Below are positions 1-5,972 of a stretch of 9,655 nt of DNA, one piece after another. The stretch comes from an uncultured Prevotella sp. (GTDB taxonomy: Bacteria; Bacteroidota; Bacteroidia; Bacteroidales; Bacteroidaceae): positions 1-9,655 of the forward strand of contig ONMG01000206.1 in NCBI GenBank assembly GCA_900318855.1, read 5' to 3'. A model generated the notes under the pieces. The model saw only the letters and a list, made by a program, of their open reading frames with translations, searched no databases and was not told where the DNA came from. The position numbers were made by a program, and so were the translations under genes. Position 1 is the first letter of the stretch; every line of letters starts with the position of its first letter.

Positions 1-905
1 TCCGCAATGTGGCGGCCGACCAGAAGCGCACTGTGGGCATAAAACTCAACGAACTCAAGAAGGCGGCCACTGAGAAGATAAACGAGCTCAGGGCCGAAGC
101 CGAAGAGAAGGAATGCGATGAGAGTGCACTCGACTTGACACGCACCCCCTACCCCATAGCTCTTGGCACCCGTCACCCGCTGACGATTGTTAAGAACGAA
201 ATCATCGAAATCTTCCAGCGCATGGGGTTCACGCTCTTCAACGGACCGGAGATTGACGACGACAAGCACGTGTTCACCATGCTCAACTTTGCTGCTGACC
301 ACCCAGCACGCGACATGCAGGACACCTTCTTCATATCACACGACAAGACCGATGTGACCAAGAATGTGCTGTTGCGCAGCCACACCTCTGGCGACGAGGC
401 TCATTACATGGAGAATCACCAGCCGCCTATCCGCATCATCTGCCCGGGCCGTGTCTACCGCAATGAGGCTATCTCAGCCCGTGCCCACTGCTTCTTCCAT
501 CAGGTGGAGGGTCTCTATGTCGACAAGGGCGTGAGCTTCACCGACCTGAAGCAGGTACTGCTGACCTTTGCCCGGGAAATGTTCGGACCGGACACCAAGA
601 TACGCCTGCGCCCCAGCTTCTTCCCCTTCACTGAGCCCAGCGCCGAGATGGACATCTCGTGCAACATCTGCGGTGGCAAGGGCTGCGCCTTCTGCAAGCA
701 CACGGGATGGGTGGAAATCCTGGGCTGTGGCATGGTGGATCCTCACGACCTCGAAGCCTGCGGCATTGACTCCAAAGTCTACACGGGCTACGCCTTCGGT
801 ATGGGAGTGGAGCGCATCACCAACCTTAAGTACCGTGTCGACGACCTTCGTCTCTTCTCGGAAAACGACACGAGATTCCTGCGCGAGTTCCAATCCGCAT
901 TCTGA
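1..905 (+). CDS. pheS: Phenylalanine--tRNA ligase alpha subunit (3' part; start lies before the window)
   Basis: Catalytic subunit of the cytoplasmic alpha2-beta2 enzyme that charges tRNA-Phe. The open frame enters from the left edge (first full codon at 3). The first in-frame GTG at 9 is an internal valine, because the residues before it continue the usual PheS N-terminal coiled-coil region. About 40 N-terminal residues are probably missing. Class II synthetase signatures are clear: the motif 2 region around GRVYRNEAISARAHCFF leads into FHQVEG (495-512), and motif 3 contains YAFGMGVERI. The alanine in YAFGMG corresponds to the residue known to set amino-acid pocket size in E. coli PheS. A CxxC...CxxC pair (660-695), likely a zinc site, is common in PheS of Bacteroidetes and Firmicutes. 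The C-terminus (SENDTRFLREFQSAF) is complete and stops at TGA 903-905. pheT, the beta subunit gene, does not follow; a terminator does. Identification is essentially certain. Confidence 0.97.
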   Translation, partial: RNVAADQKRTVGIKLNELKKAATEKINELRAEAEEKECDESALDLTRTPYPIALGTRHPLTIVKNEIIEIFQRMGFTLFNGPEIDDDKHVFTMLNFAADHPARDMQDTFFISHDKTDVTKNVLLRSHTSGDEAHYMENHQPPIRIICPGRVYRNEAISARAHCFFHQVEGLYVDKGVSFTDLKQVLLTFAREMFGPDTKIRLRPSFFPFTEPSAEMDISCNICGGKGCAFCKHTGWVEILGCGMVDPHDLEACGIDSKVYTGYAFGMGVERITNLKYRVDDLRLFSENDTRFLREFQSAF

Positions 906-925
906 CCCCATCACCCCTTCATCAT

Positions 926-957
926 AAAGGCAGGCCCCAAAAGGAGCCTGCCTTTTT
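926..957 (+). terminator. Rho-independent terminator after pheS
   Basis: A perfect 10-bp stem (926-935 AAAGGCAGGC with 946-955 GCCTGCCTTT) and a 10-nt loop run directly into five T residues (953-957), 20 bp after the pheS stop. On the minus strand the same hairpin is followed by only three T residues, so it may also stop transcripts from the converging btuF side, but less efficiently. The 130 bp from 958 to the btuF stop show no other gene or signal. Confidence 0.9.
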
Positions 958-1087
958 CAATTATTGCTGCTGAGGCTATCCGGCCTGGCAGCATTCTTCC
1001 CAGACCAAAGTTCTTATATCCTTTCTCCAAAGCTACGCCAGTTCCTTCATCTGCACCAAGCCGGACGACGAATGGGATGCGTTCCTG

Positions 1088-2209
1088 TCAGCGAATGCGT
1101 TCGTAGTAGCGCAGCCCCCCAAGGTTGACTCCCGGATGCAACAGTTGCACGGCATCGCGCAGCAACCAGTCGGGGCGGAAGCTAACCTCCTCGAAATAAT
1201 GCTTCTTCTTGCAATTGCAGCCGTAGACCTCACCTGTTCGGTAGGCAGCCAAACCACTGTAACCATGATACTCAGCCAGCAGGTCAGCTCGCGTAATCGG
1301 ATGGTCGGCATCGAACTTGAACGTCCATACTTCAGCCTGACCGCCCCTGGCCAGCACCTGCTCGAAAGGCAGCGGCACACTGCCGCTATGCGCATCGTCA
1401 GCAAAGACATAGCGTCCACCCGCGTCAGCCACGAGCTGTCCTACCGTGCTCCTTCCCCCTGCGCAGTACCACACATTGCCCGTCATGCGCTCGGTGAGCA
1501 CCGACAGTCCCCGGGGCAGTGAGCGAGCCTTTCGGCGCAGCCGCTGATACTCCGATGCTACTACCCGGAAGAGCGAGTCGGCCTGACGCTCACGCCCATA
1601 GAGAAGTCCGTAAAAGCGCATCCACTCCGCACGCCCAAGTGCACTGCGCTCCATATAGTCGGCCGTCTCGATGATGGGGATGTCCAGCTTGTCAAGACCA
1701 CCATGCCCGCCACTATTTTCAAAAGGCGAGATGAGCAATGCCTCGGGTTTCATGGCTATAATCTTTTCAGTCATGGGGGACATGCCATTACCACAGTCGG
1801 CTATACGCCCTTGACGCACAGCCTCCTGCAGCTCGGGGATGTGGATGTACTTTAAGTCGCACACTCCGCTCACGGCCCTTTGTACCCCCAACCACCAAAG
1901 CAGCTGACAGTGGGCCGTGGTGAACACGATGCTTCGCTCCACCGGTGTGCGCACTACCACCCCGTCAGGCAGTCCCTGAGGCAACGCCCCCTCGGCCTTG
2001 GGCACCAGTACGTAGCGCTTCAATATGGCTCCCTGCTTCCAAGGGTCGCTGATGCTTACCTGGGTGAAATGCTGATGGCGCACAATGGTGAGCAGGGTGG
2101 CATAATGCATTCGGAGCGTGTCGCCACCGCGCGCCACCGCGCCCTGACGGCGAGACGGTCCGCAGGACAGGAGCACGCCGAGCGAGAGCAATATCAGCAA
2201 ATGCCGCAT
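1088..2209 (-). CDS. btuF: Periplasmic-binding-type ABC transporter lipoprotein, probably the B12-binding protein BtuF
   Basis: A 373-residue lipoprotein of the class III periplasmic-binding-protein family (BtuF/FepB/FhuD type), expected to hand cobalamin to an inner-membrane BtuCD transporter. Residues 1-16 form a lipoprotein signal peptide (MRHLLILLSLGVLLSC) with lipobox LLSC and acylated Cys16. The N-terminal lobe spans about 85-185, and a long linking helix around 186-228 (AEWMRFYGLLYGRERQADSLF) is typical of this fold. The second lobe follows, with a C-terminal CNC...YFEEVSFRPDWLLRD segment like other Bacteroidetes members. Only one base separates the btuG stop from this start (TGA-T-ATG), so translation is probably coupled to btuG. 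The B12 assignment comes from the operon position behind a cobalamin riboswitch, not from a ligand-specific residue; a haem- or siderophore-binding relative is the alternative. No btuC or btuD follows, so the permease and ATPase must be encoded elsewhere or be shared. Confidence 0.85.
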   Translation of the reverse strand: MRHLLILLSLGVLLSCGPSRRQGAVARGGDTLRMHYATLLTIVRHQHFTQVSISDPWKQGAILKRYVLVPKAEGALPQGLPDGVVVRTPVERSIVFTTAHCQLLWWLGVQRAVSGVCDLKYIHIPELQEAVRQGRIADCGNGMSPMTEKIIAMKPEALLISPFENSGGHGGLDKLDIPIIETADYMERSALGRAEWMRFYGLLYGRERQADSLFRVVASEYQRLRRKARSLPRGLSVLTERMTGNVWYCAGGRSTVGQLVADAGGRYVFADDAHSGSVPLPFEQVLARGGQAEVWTFKFDADHPITRADLLAEYHGYSGLAAYRTGEVYGCNCKKKHYFEEVSFRPDWLLRDAVQLLHPGVNLGGLRYYERIR

Positions 2210-2210
2210 A

Positions 2211-3299
2211 TCACTTCAGGAATACGATGGCGTGAGGATTAATGCCACCGGCAGTGAAACTGGTCTCATAGCTGCCCTGAGCATTGAACACATAGATGGT
2301 GCCATCGCTCACGTAGTCACTGGTGGCCATATAAATCTTGCCATTAAAGGGATTCACACTTATGCTGTAGACCGACATTGTGGCTATGGCCGAAGGCACA
2401 TTCTTGAAGAAAGCGGTGTCGGTGGTGCCCGTTGCCGTGTTGTAGGCAGAGAGTGTGGTCAATGTCTTATAGGTGTTCCAGTCGGTTACGCTGTTAGCCA
2501 GATAAATCGTACCCTTGCCGAAGCCCAAGGCTGTAGCGTGACCGAGCTCAGTGTATTTACCCGTAGCAGGGTCGACCATACCCCAAGGGTTGTTGAAGCT
2601 GGCTCCATAACCATTGACATAGAGTAGGCCGTCGGAAGCCGTCACATGAACGGGATCCTGCATGACGGTGGTGTAGCTGACCGTTTTGAAGTCGGAGGCA
2701 ACAGTAGCCAAGCGGTTATCGTCGTAGTTCTTGCCCTGGAGGGTAACGTAGAGCTTACCGTCAAGCACCTCAACATCCTCAGGACGCACCCCCACGCGCA
2801 GTGAGTCGACATAAGTGAGTTTGCCGCCCCTTACTTGAAGCCGGCTCACATAGCCGCCATAGGACGTAGCATAGACATAGCCTCCGCCATAACACACCGA
2901 GCGCACCTGCCCCAGATTCTTATAGTTCTCGAAGCTCACGCGCGACTGCTCCACACCATAACCGTCGAGCAGGGCTACGTAGTTGCTCACGTTCACAGCC
3001 ACTACCACCTCGTTGCCCACGGTGATGATGTCGTTGCCCGTATCGCCGAGCATGCGCCCGTTCTGGGTCTGATAGAGTTCGCCGACCTTAGGCTCAGCGG
3101 AGCTCCAGTCGAAATAGTAGATGTTGGAGTTGTTCTTGTTCATGCTTCCCTCATTGAGGATGAAGGCACGCGAGCTGCTCTCGAAGGTTATCTTACCGTC
3201 GCCGGTGGTGTCCCAGCTGTCGTCGCTGGAACACGATGAAAAACCAAGAGCCAAGGTGAGCACCGAAAGCGATGCAAGTGTAAGTTTACTGAACTTCAT
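2211..3299 (-). CDS. btuG: Surface beta-propeller lipoprotein, BtuG-like cobalamin capture protein
   Basis: A 362-residue YncE/DUF5074-like beta-propeller lipoprotein. In Bacteroides, BtuG is a surface lipoprotein that binds vitamin B12 extremely tightly and sits on BtuB to pass it inward. The signal peptide (1-22) ends in a lipobox with Cys23, followed at once by SSDDS, which resembles the Bacteroidetes signal for export to the outer face. The mature part opens with AFILNEGSMNKNNSNIYYFD (45-64), a family hallmark. Repeating blade-like strands follow (GGYVYATSYGGYVSRL 139-154, DGKLYVTLQGKNYDDNRL 180-197, DGLLYVNGYGASF 223-235, KGTIYLANS 262-270, NGKIYMATSDYVSDGTIYVF 319-338). It is the middle gene of the riboswitch-controlled operon, 27 bp after btuB and 1 bp before btuF. 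The start is preceded by an A/C-rich leader with no Shine-Dalgarno site, normal for Bacteroidetes. Family is highly likely; B12 as the ligand follows from context. Confidence 0.88.
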   Translation of the reverse strand: MKFSKLTLASLSVLTLALGFSSCSSDDSWDTTGDGKITFESSSRAFILNEGSMNKNNSNIYYFDWSSAEPKVGELYQTQNGRMLGDTGNDIITVGNEVVVAVNVSNYVALLDGYGVEQSRVSFENYKNLGQVRSVCYGGGYVYATSYGGYVSRLQVRGGKLTYVDSLRVGVRPEDVEVLDGKLYVTLQGKNYDDNRLATVASDFKTVSYTTVMQDPVHVTASDGLLYVNGYGASFNNPWGMVDPATGKYTELGHATALGFGKGTIYLANSVTDWNTYKTLTTLSAYNTATGTTDTAFFKNVPSAIATMSVYSISVNPFNGKIYMATSDYVSDGTIYVFNAQGSYETSFTAGGINPHAIVFLK

Positions 3300-3326
3300 A
3301 GTTGTTGTTGATGTTATAATAAGTGT

Positions 3327-5321
3327 TTATAGATAGAATGCGGCGGAGGCAGCTATCTGCCTGCCGGGCATCGGATAATACTTGATGATGTCATACTGAC
3401 AGTTGGTGATATTGGTGAGCTTTAGTTGCCATTCCACGCGAAGGGGACCAAACCGGTCGTCACGCGAAATGCTGAAGCTGTGCTCCCAGAAGGGGGACAT
3501 ACGGTACTCGGACTTATTCTGCTGCATGCTGTAGCGGCTGCCCTGCATGAGCAACGAATAGCCCAGACTGAACCAGGGCAGCACTGCGACAGCCGATCCG
3601 CTGCCACTCACCCTGGGCGTGTAAGGCAGCTGACTGCCATAAAGGGCCGAAGCCTTGTCAGTGCGGTCGGCTGCACGCTGCAAGGTGGCCGACACCGCAA
3701 GATGTAGGCCGCATCGGGCCGACAGTGCAAGATGCCCCCCTGAGGTGACATCGAGACCCCACACGTCGACCTTGCCATAGTTCACCATCCGCCATACGTA
3801 AGTACTGGGGAAGGCAACTATCTTGTCGCGTACATTATTATAATACCCATCGAGCGTAAGTGTGAGGTAGTTGCTGCCATGAACAGGCGGAGTGGCAAAG
3901 GTGAGACCAAGACTCCACTCATGAGCCAGCTCAGGACGAAGCTGAATGTTGCCGAGCCGACGGTAATAGAGGTCATTGAAAGAGGGCACGCGGAACACAT
4001 CTTTCCACATGGCTCTCAGGAAGAGCTGCCTCCCGGGGAGCACGCGCCAGGAGGCCGAGAGCATGGGAGTCAGTCGGTGTTTGTCGGCAGGTGTCTCGCC
4101 TGCCTCCGTATGCTCCGTAGCATAGGTGAAAGCCAAACTGCCGTCCACCTTCAGCCGGGCCGTCTGCCAGCGCAGGGCAAGCGCCGAAACCGAAGTCCAG
4201 CGCGAGGGCTGGGGCACGGTTTCCTTCATGTCGACGTAGACGTTGTTGCGCAGCACGTTGTAGCTCAGGTCGGAAGCCAGGGCCATGCTGAAGTGTCCGG
4301 CAGCCTGATAGCCCAGTGTAGCCGAGGCATAGGCCTGCTGCTGAAGGTTGCGCTCGGTGAGCTCTCCGTTCTGATACTGAGAGCCCCAGTCACGATATTT
4401 GTCCCACGAGTGGCGATAGGCAGCACGTGTCTTCCATCGGACCGACGGCGAGAACGTCCGCTCATAGGATGCCTGCACGAGCAGGTCCTCATCATTGAGC
4501 CGCTCCTTCGAGGCATCGGCATAGAGAATCACCGCCCCAGGCAGTCCCCGTCGTGAGGCAGAATAAGAAGCTTTCAAAGCCAGTCGGCTGCTGTCGGCAA
4601 AAGTATGGAAGAGATTCATCTCGCCTTGCCAATGATGCACGTCGGTGTTGGACCGATGCTCATTAGTGGTGACCGTACCGTTGTGTAAAGTATAGGGATA
4701 GTTGCCATCGGCCCGCAGCAGCCGGCCACTGAGCGAGAGCACGGTTCGCCGACTTATCTGCTGTCCCCAGCGCAGCGTGGGCACCAGCAGCCCGAAGGAG
4801 CCTGTCTCCACCCCGAGTCGCAGCGCGTAGGAGCGTGTGGCTGCAAAGCGCGGTCGCTGCGTCGTGAGGGCGACAACTCCGGCTGCAGCATACTCCGTAG
4901 CCGACTGCAAGAGCTCTCTCTCGCCACCCACGATGAGCTCCACCGAGGCAAGGTCGTTAGCGGCCAGACGGCTGAAGTCAATCTGTCCGGCCTGCGTGTT
5001 GCCCACGGGAACACCATCGAAGCTAACCACCGTGTGCTGGGCGCCCAGGCTGTGCAGGGAGATGGTTTTCATTCCACCGATGCCTCCATAGTCTCTCACC
5101 GTGACCCCGGCAAAACGCTTCACCGCATCGGCCACGCTGCTGATGCCCAGAAGACGCATGGTGGAGGCGTCCAGCGACTGTAACGTCACCGGTGAAGCCA
5201 CTCCACGACCCACAGCAGGAGCCACCACATCCACCTCGTTGATGGTAACAGAGTCGGCCTGGGCATAGCCAAAGCCCCACGACATCGCCCATAGAAGGAC
5301 GGCTGATAAGCACTTTCGCAT
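3327..5321 (-). CDS. btuB: TonB-dependent outer-membrane receptor for vitamin B12 (BtuB-like)
   Basis: A 664-residue TonB-dependent receptor importing a large ligand across the outer membrane with energy from TonB-ExbBD. Residues 1-20 are a Sec signal peptide, with cleavage likely near YAQA. A TonB-box-like stretch follows (DSVTINEVDVVA, 23-34). The plug domain covers about 45-155 (SSVADAVKRFAGVTVRDYGGIGGMKTISLHSLG, VSFDGVPVGNTQAGQID, SVELIVGG). The remainder alternates short strands and loops as expected for a 22-strand barrel, ending in QIAASAAFYL. There is no N-terminal carboxypeptidase-like extension, so it is not a SusC-type receptor. The start is ATG 5321-5319, right behind GAGGAAG and about 30 bases after the cobalamin riboswitch. 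The riboswitch and the BtuG/BtuF neighbours make cobalamin the likely ligand; from the protein alone the ligand would be unknown. Confidence 0.9.
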   Translation of the reverse strand: MRKCLSAVLLWAMSWGFGYAQADSVTINEVDVVAPAVGRGVASPVTLQSLDASTMRLLGISSVADAVKRFAGVTVRDYGGIGGMKTISLHSLGAQHTVVSFDGVPVGNTQAGQIDFSRLAANDLASVELIVGGERELLQSATEYAAAGVVALTTQRPRFAATRSYALRLGVETGSFGLLVPTLRWGQQISRRTVLSLSGRLLRADGNYPYTLHNGTVTTNEHRSNTDVHHWQGEMNLFHTFADSSRLALKASYSASRRGLPGAVILYADASKERLNDEDLLVQASYERTFSPSVRWKTRAAYRHSWDKYRDWGSQYQNGELTERNLQQQAYASATLGYQAAGHFSMALASDLSYNVLRNNVYVDMKETVPQPSRWTSVSALALRWQTARLKVDGSLAFTYATEHTEAGETPADKHRLTPMLSASWRVLPGRQLFLRAMWKDVFRVPSFNDLYYRRLGNIQLRPELAHEWSLGLTFATPPVHGSNYLTLTLDGYYNNVRDKIVAFPSTYVWRMVNYGKVDVWGLDVTSGGHLALSARCGLHLAVSATLQRAADRTDKASALYGSQLPYTPRVSGSGSAVAVLPWFSLGYSLLMQGSRYSMQQNKSEYRMSPFWEHSFSISRDDRFGPLRVEWQLKLTNITNCQYDIIKYYPMPGRQIAASAAFYL

Positions 5322-5350
5322 TCTTCCTCGAGAACTGAAAACGTAAATAA

Positions 5351-5504
5351 GGCAGCGGCAGGTCTTCTGACTGACGGCAGCTTACAGAAGTCTTCCCGAA
5401 GAACATCCAGTGACTTAAGTTTCTGTAGCATAATGCCGAACACAGCAGCGGGACTGTCCGGGACTCTAACCCGGTTCCCTTTTAATCATGGGTATGAACC
5501 AACT
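5351..5504 (-). promoter_or_regulatory. Cobalamin (B12) riboswitch controlling btuB-btuG-btuF
   Basis: Read on the minus strand this is a complete-looking AdoCbl-type aptamer. A GGTTC-like element (about 5500-5496) leads to GATTAAAAGGGAA (5487-5475). Next come a CCGGG/CCCGG hairpin (5474-5458), the GACAGTCCCGCTGCTGTG segment, AAGTCACTGG, CGGGAAGAC, and the B12 box with AAGCTGCC and then GTCAGAAGACCTGCC (5371-5357). Order and spacing follow the known family. The aptamer ends about 30 nt before the btuB AUG, and no T-tract terminator lies between, so the expression platform is more likely translational (hiding the start region) than a transcription terminator. Expected behaviour is repression of B12 uptake when cobalamin is abundant. 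Boundaries are approximate. Confidence 0.95.
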
Positions 5505-5510
5505 GCGATG

Positions 5511-5546
5511 CAAAGCTACAAAGATTTTCCGGGATAAGCGCACAAA
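5511..5546 (-). promoter_or_regulatory. Probable promoter of the B12 uptake operon
   Basis: On the minus strand TAGCTTTG (5518-5511) matches the Bacteroidetes -7 consensus TAnnTTTG exactly. It sits so that transcription would begin around 5504, at the 5' edge of the riboswitch. A TTTG (5546-5543) lies upstream, but its 24-bp spacing is longer than the usual 19-21 bp, so the -33 assignment is weak. The position just ahead of the aptamer supports the -7 box. Confidence 0.6.
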
Positions 5547-5676
5547 ATGGAATGTTTTTATTGTCATCGGGCCAAACTACTCTTCCTCTGGCCTCTTTCC
5601 ACAGCCCTCTTCACCACGCAGCCAGGACTGTCTCAGGCCCTGCTTTCCGACCTCTTCCCCCCGCCCTGCCCTTTCC

Positions 5677-5764
5677 TACGCCAATTGGCGGAACTATCTA
5701 CACCATATGGCGGAGCTATCTACGCCAATTGGCGGAACTATGTCCGGCATATGGCGTAAAGTGT
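5677..5764. repeat. Four 22-bp tandem units with 12-bp palindromes, cores alternating AATT and ATAT
   Basis: Units start at 5677, 5699, 5721 and 5743, exactly 22 bp apart. Units 1 and 3 carry the perfect palindrome CGCCAATTGGCG (5679-5690, 5723-5734). Units 2 and 4 carry CACCATATGGCG (5701-5712) and CGGCATATGGCG (5745-5756), each near-palindromic around CATATG. The first three units continue with GGAACTAT or GGAGCTAT; unit 4 diverges after the core. The alternation can also be read as two copies of a 44-bp unit. The 22-bp spacing is close to two DNA helical turns, so all cores would face one side of the helix. I do not recognise the family; a protein-binding array or a dispersed intergenic repeat are both possible. 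Confidence 0.9.
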
Positions 5765-5795
5765 CCCGGCAAGGCCTTTCGCAGCCTTGCGACAC
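5761..5795. repeat. Imperfect hairpin immediately after the palindrome array
   Basis: GTGTC (5761-5765) pairs with GACAC (5791-5795) and GCAAGGC (5769-5775) pairs with GCCTTGC (5784-5790), giving 12 base pairs with a 3-nt bulge (CCG) and an 8-nt loop. There is no T-tract on either side, so it does not look like a terminator. It abuts the last palindromic unit and may belong to the same element. Confidence 0.6.
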
Positions 5796-5867
5796 GGGGC
5801 TGGCCGTTGCCATACGATAGGCGCCGGCTAAGGGAATCCACACTCTGGCCATGCTGCTCGCCAAATA

Positions 5868-5881
5868 AATTAATGTTAATT
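5868..5881. repeat. AT-rich inverted repeat upstream of the symporter promoter
   Basis: AATTAA-TG-TTAATT is a perfect 6-bp inverted repeat with a 2-bp centre, about 56 bp before the predicted transcription start. Its position would suit an activator site, but a short AT-rich palindrome can occur by chance. Confidence 0.4.
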
Positions 5882-5917
5882 CTTGCTTGTCCTGTCACCT
5901 AAGTTAGAATATTTGAT

Positions 5918-5925
5918 TACCTTTG
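5918..5925 (+). promoter_or_regulatory. Probable promoter -7 box of the symporter gene
   Basis: TACCTTTG matches TAnnTTTG exactly, 47 bp before the ATG, implying a start near 5931 and a leader of about 40 nt. No good TTTG lies 19-21 bp upstream, so the -33 element is unclear or replaced by an activator. Confidence 0.55.
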
Positions 5926-5972
5926 TCGCGTCACGAAGCACAATAAACCAAAACACCTAAGATATAATTACT

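Larger units (their letters stand above)
5519..5972. other. Divergent intergenic region between the B12 operon and the symporter gene
   Basis: This stretch of about 450 bp carries no convincing gene. Short open frames across it have no start context or recognisable protein pattern and partly translate the repeats. From left to right it holds the upstream side of the B12 operon promoter, a strongly pyrimidine-rich plus strand (about 5580-5676), four 22-bp palindromic repeat units (5677-5764), a hairpin (5761-5795), an AT-rich inverted repeat (5868-5881) and a promoter-like box for the symporter (5918-5925). The length and repeats set it apart from the other, short spacers. Confidence 0.8.

Noticed and set aside
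474..914. 146-codon open frame antisense to pheS
   Set aside because: It is covered by conserved PheS catalytic motifs on the other strand and would run through the pheS stop region without its own signals.
1020..1087. Possible extra coding extension of btuF past its stop
   Set aside because: Only an out-of-frame shadow continues here. btuF already has a normal family C-terminus and length, so no frameshift needs to be assumed.
3879..4556. 225-codon plus-strand open frame inside btuB
   Set aside because: Antisense shadow of the receptor barrel; no recognisable domain, start context or promoter.
5677..5764. CRISPR array
   Set aside because: Units are contiguous 22-bp repeats without unique spacers of constant length, and there are no cas genes nearby.
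5488..5902. Overlapping short open frames in the long intergenic region (plus and minus)
   Set aside because: Their translations are dominated by the 22-bp repeat (YANWRNY-like) and pyrimidine-rich DNA. Several compete in different frames and none has a family pattern.
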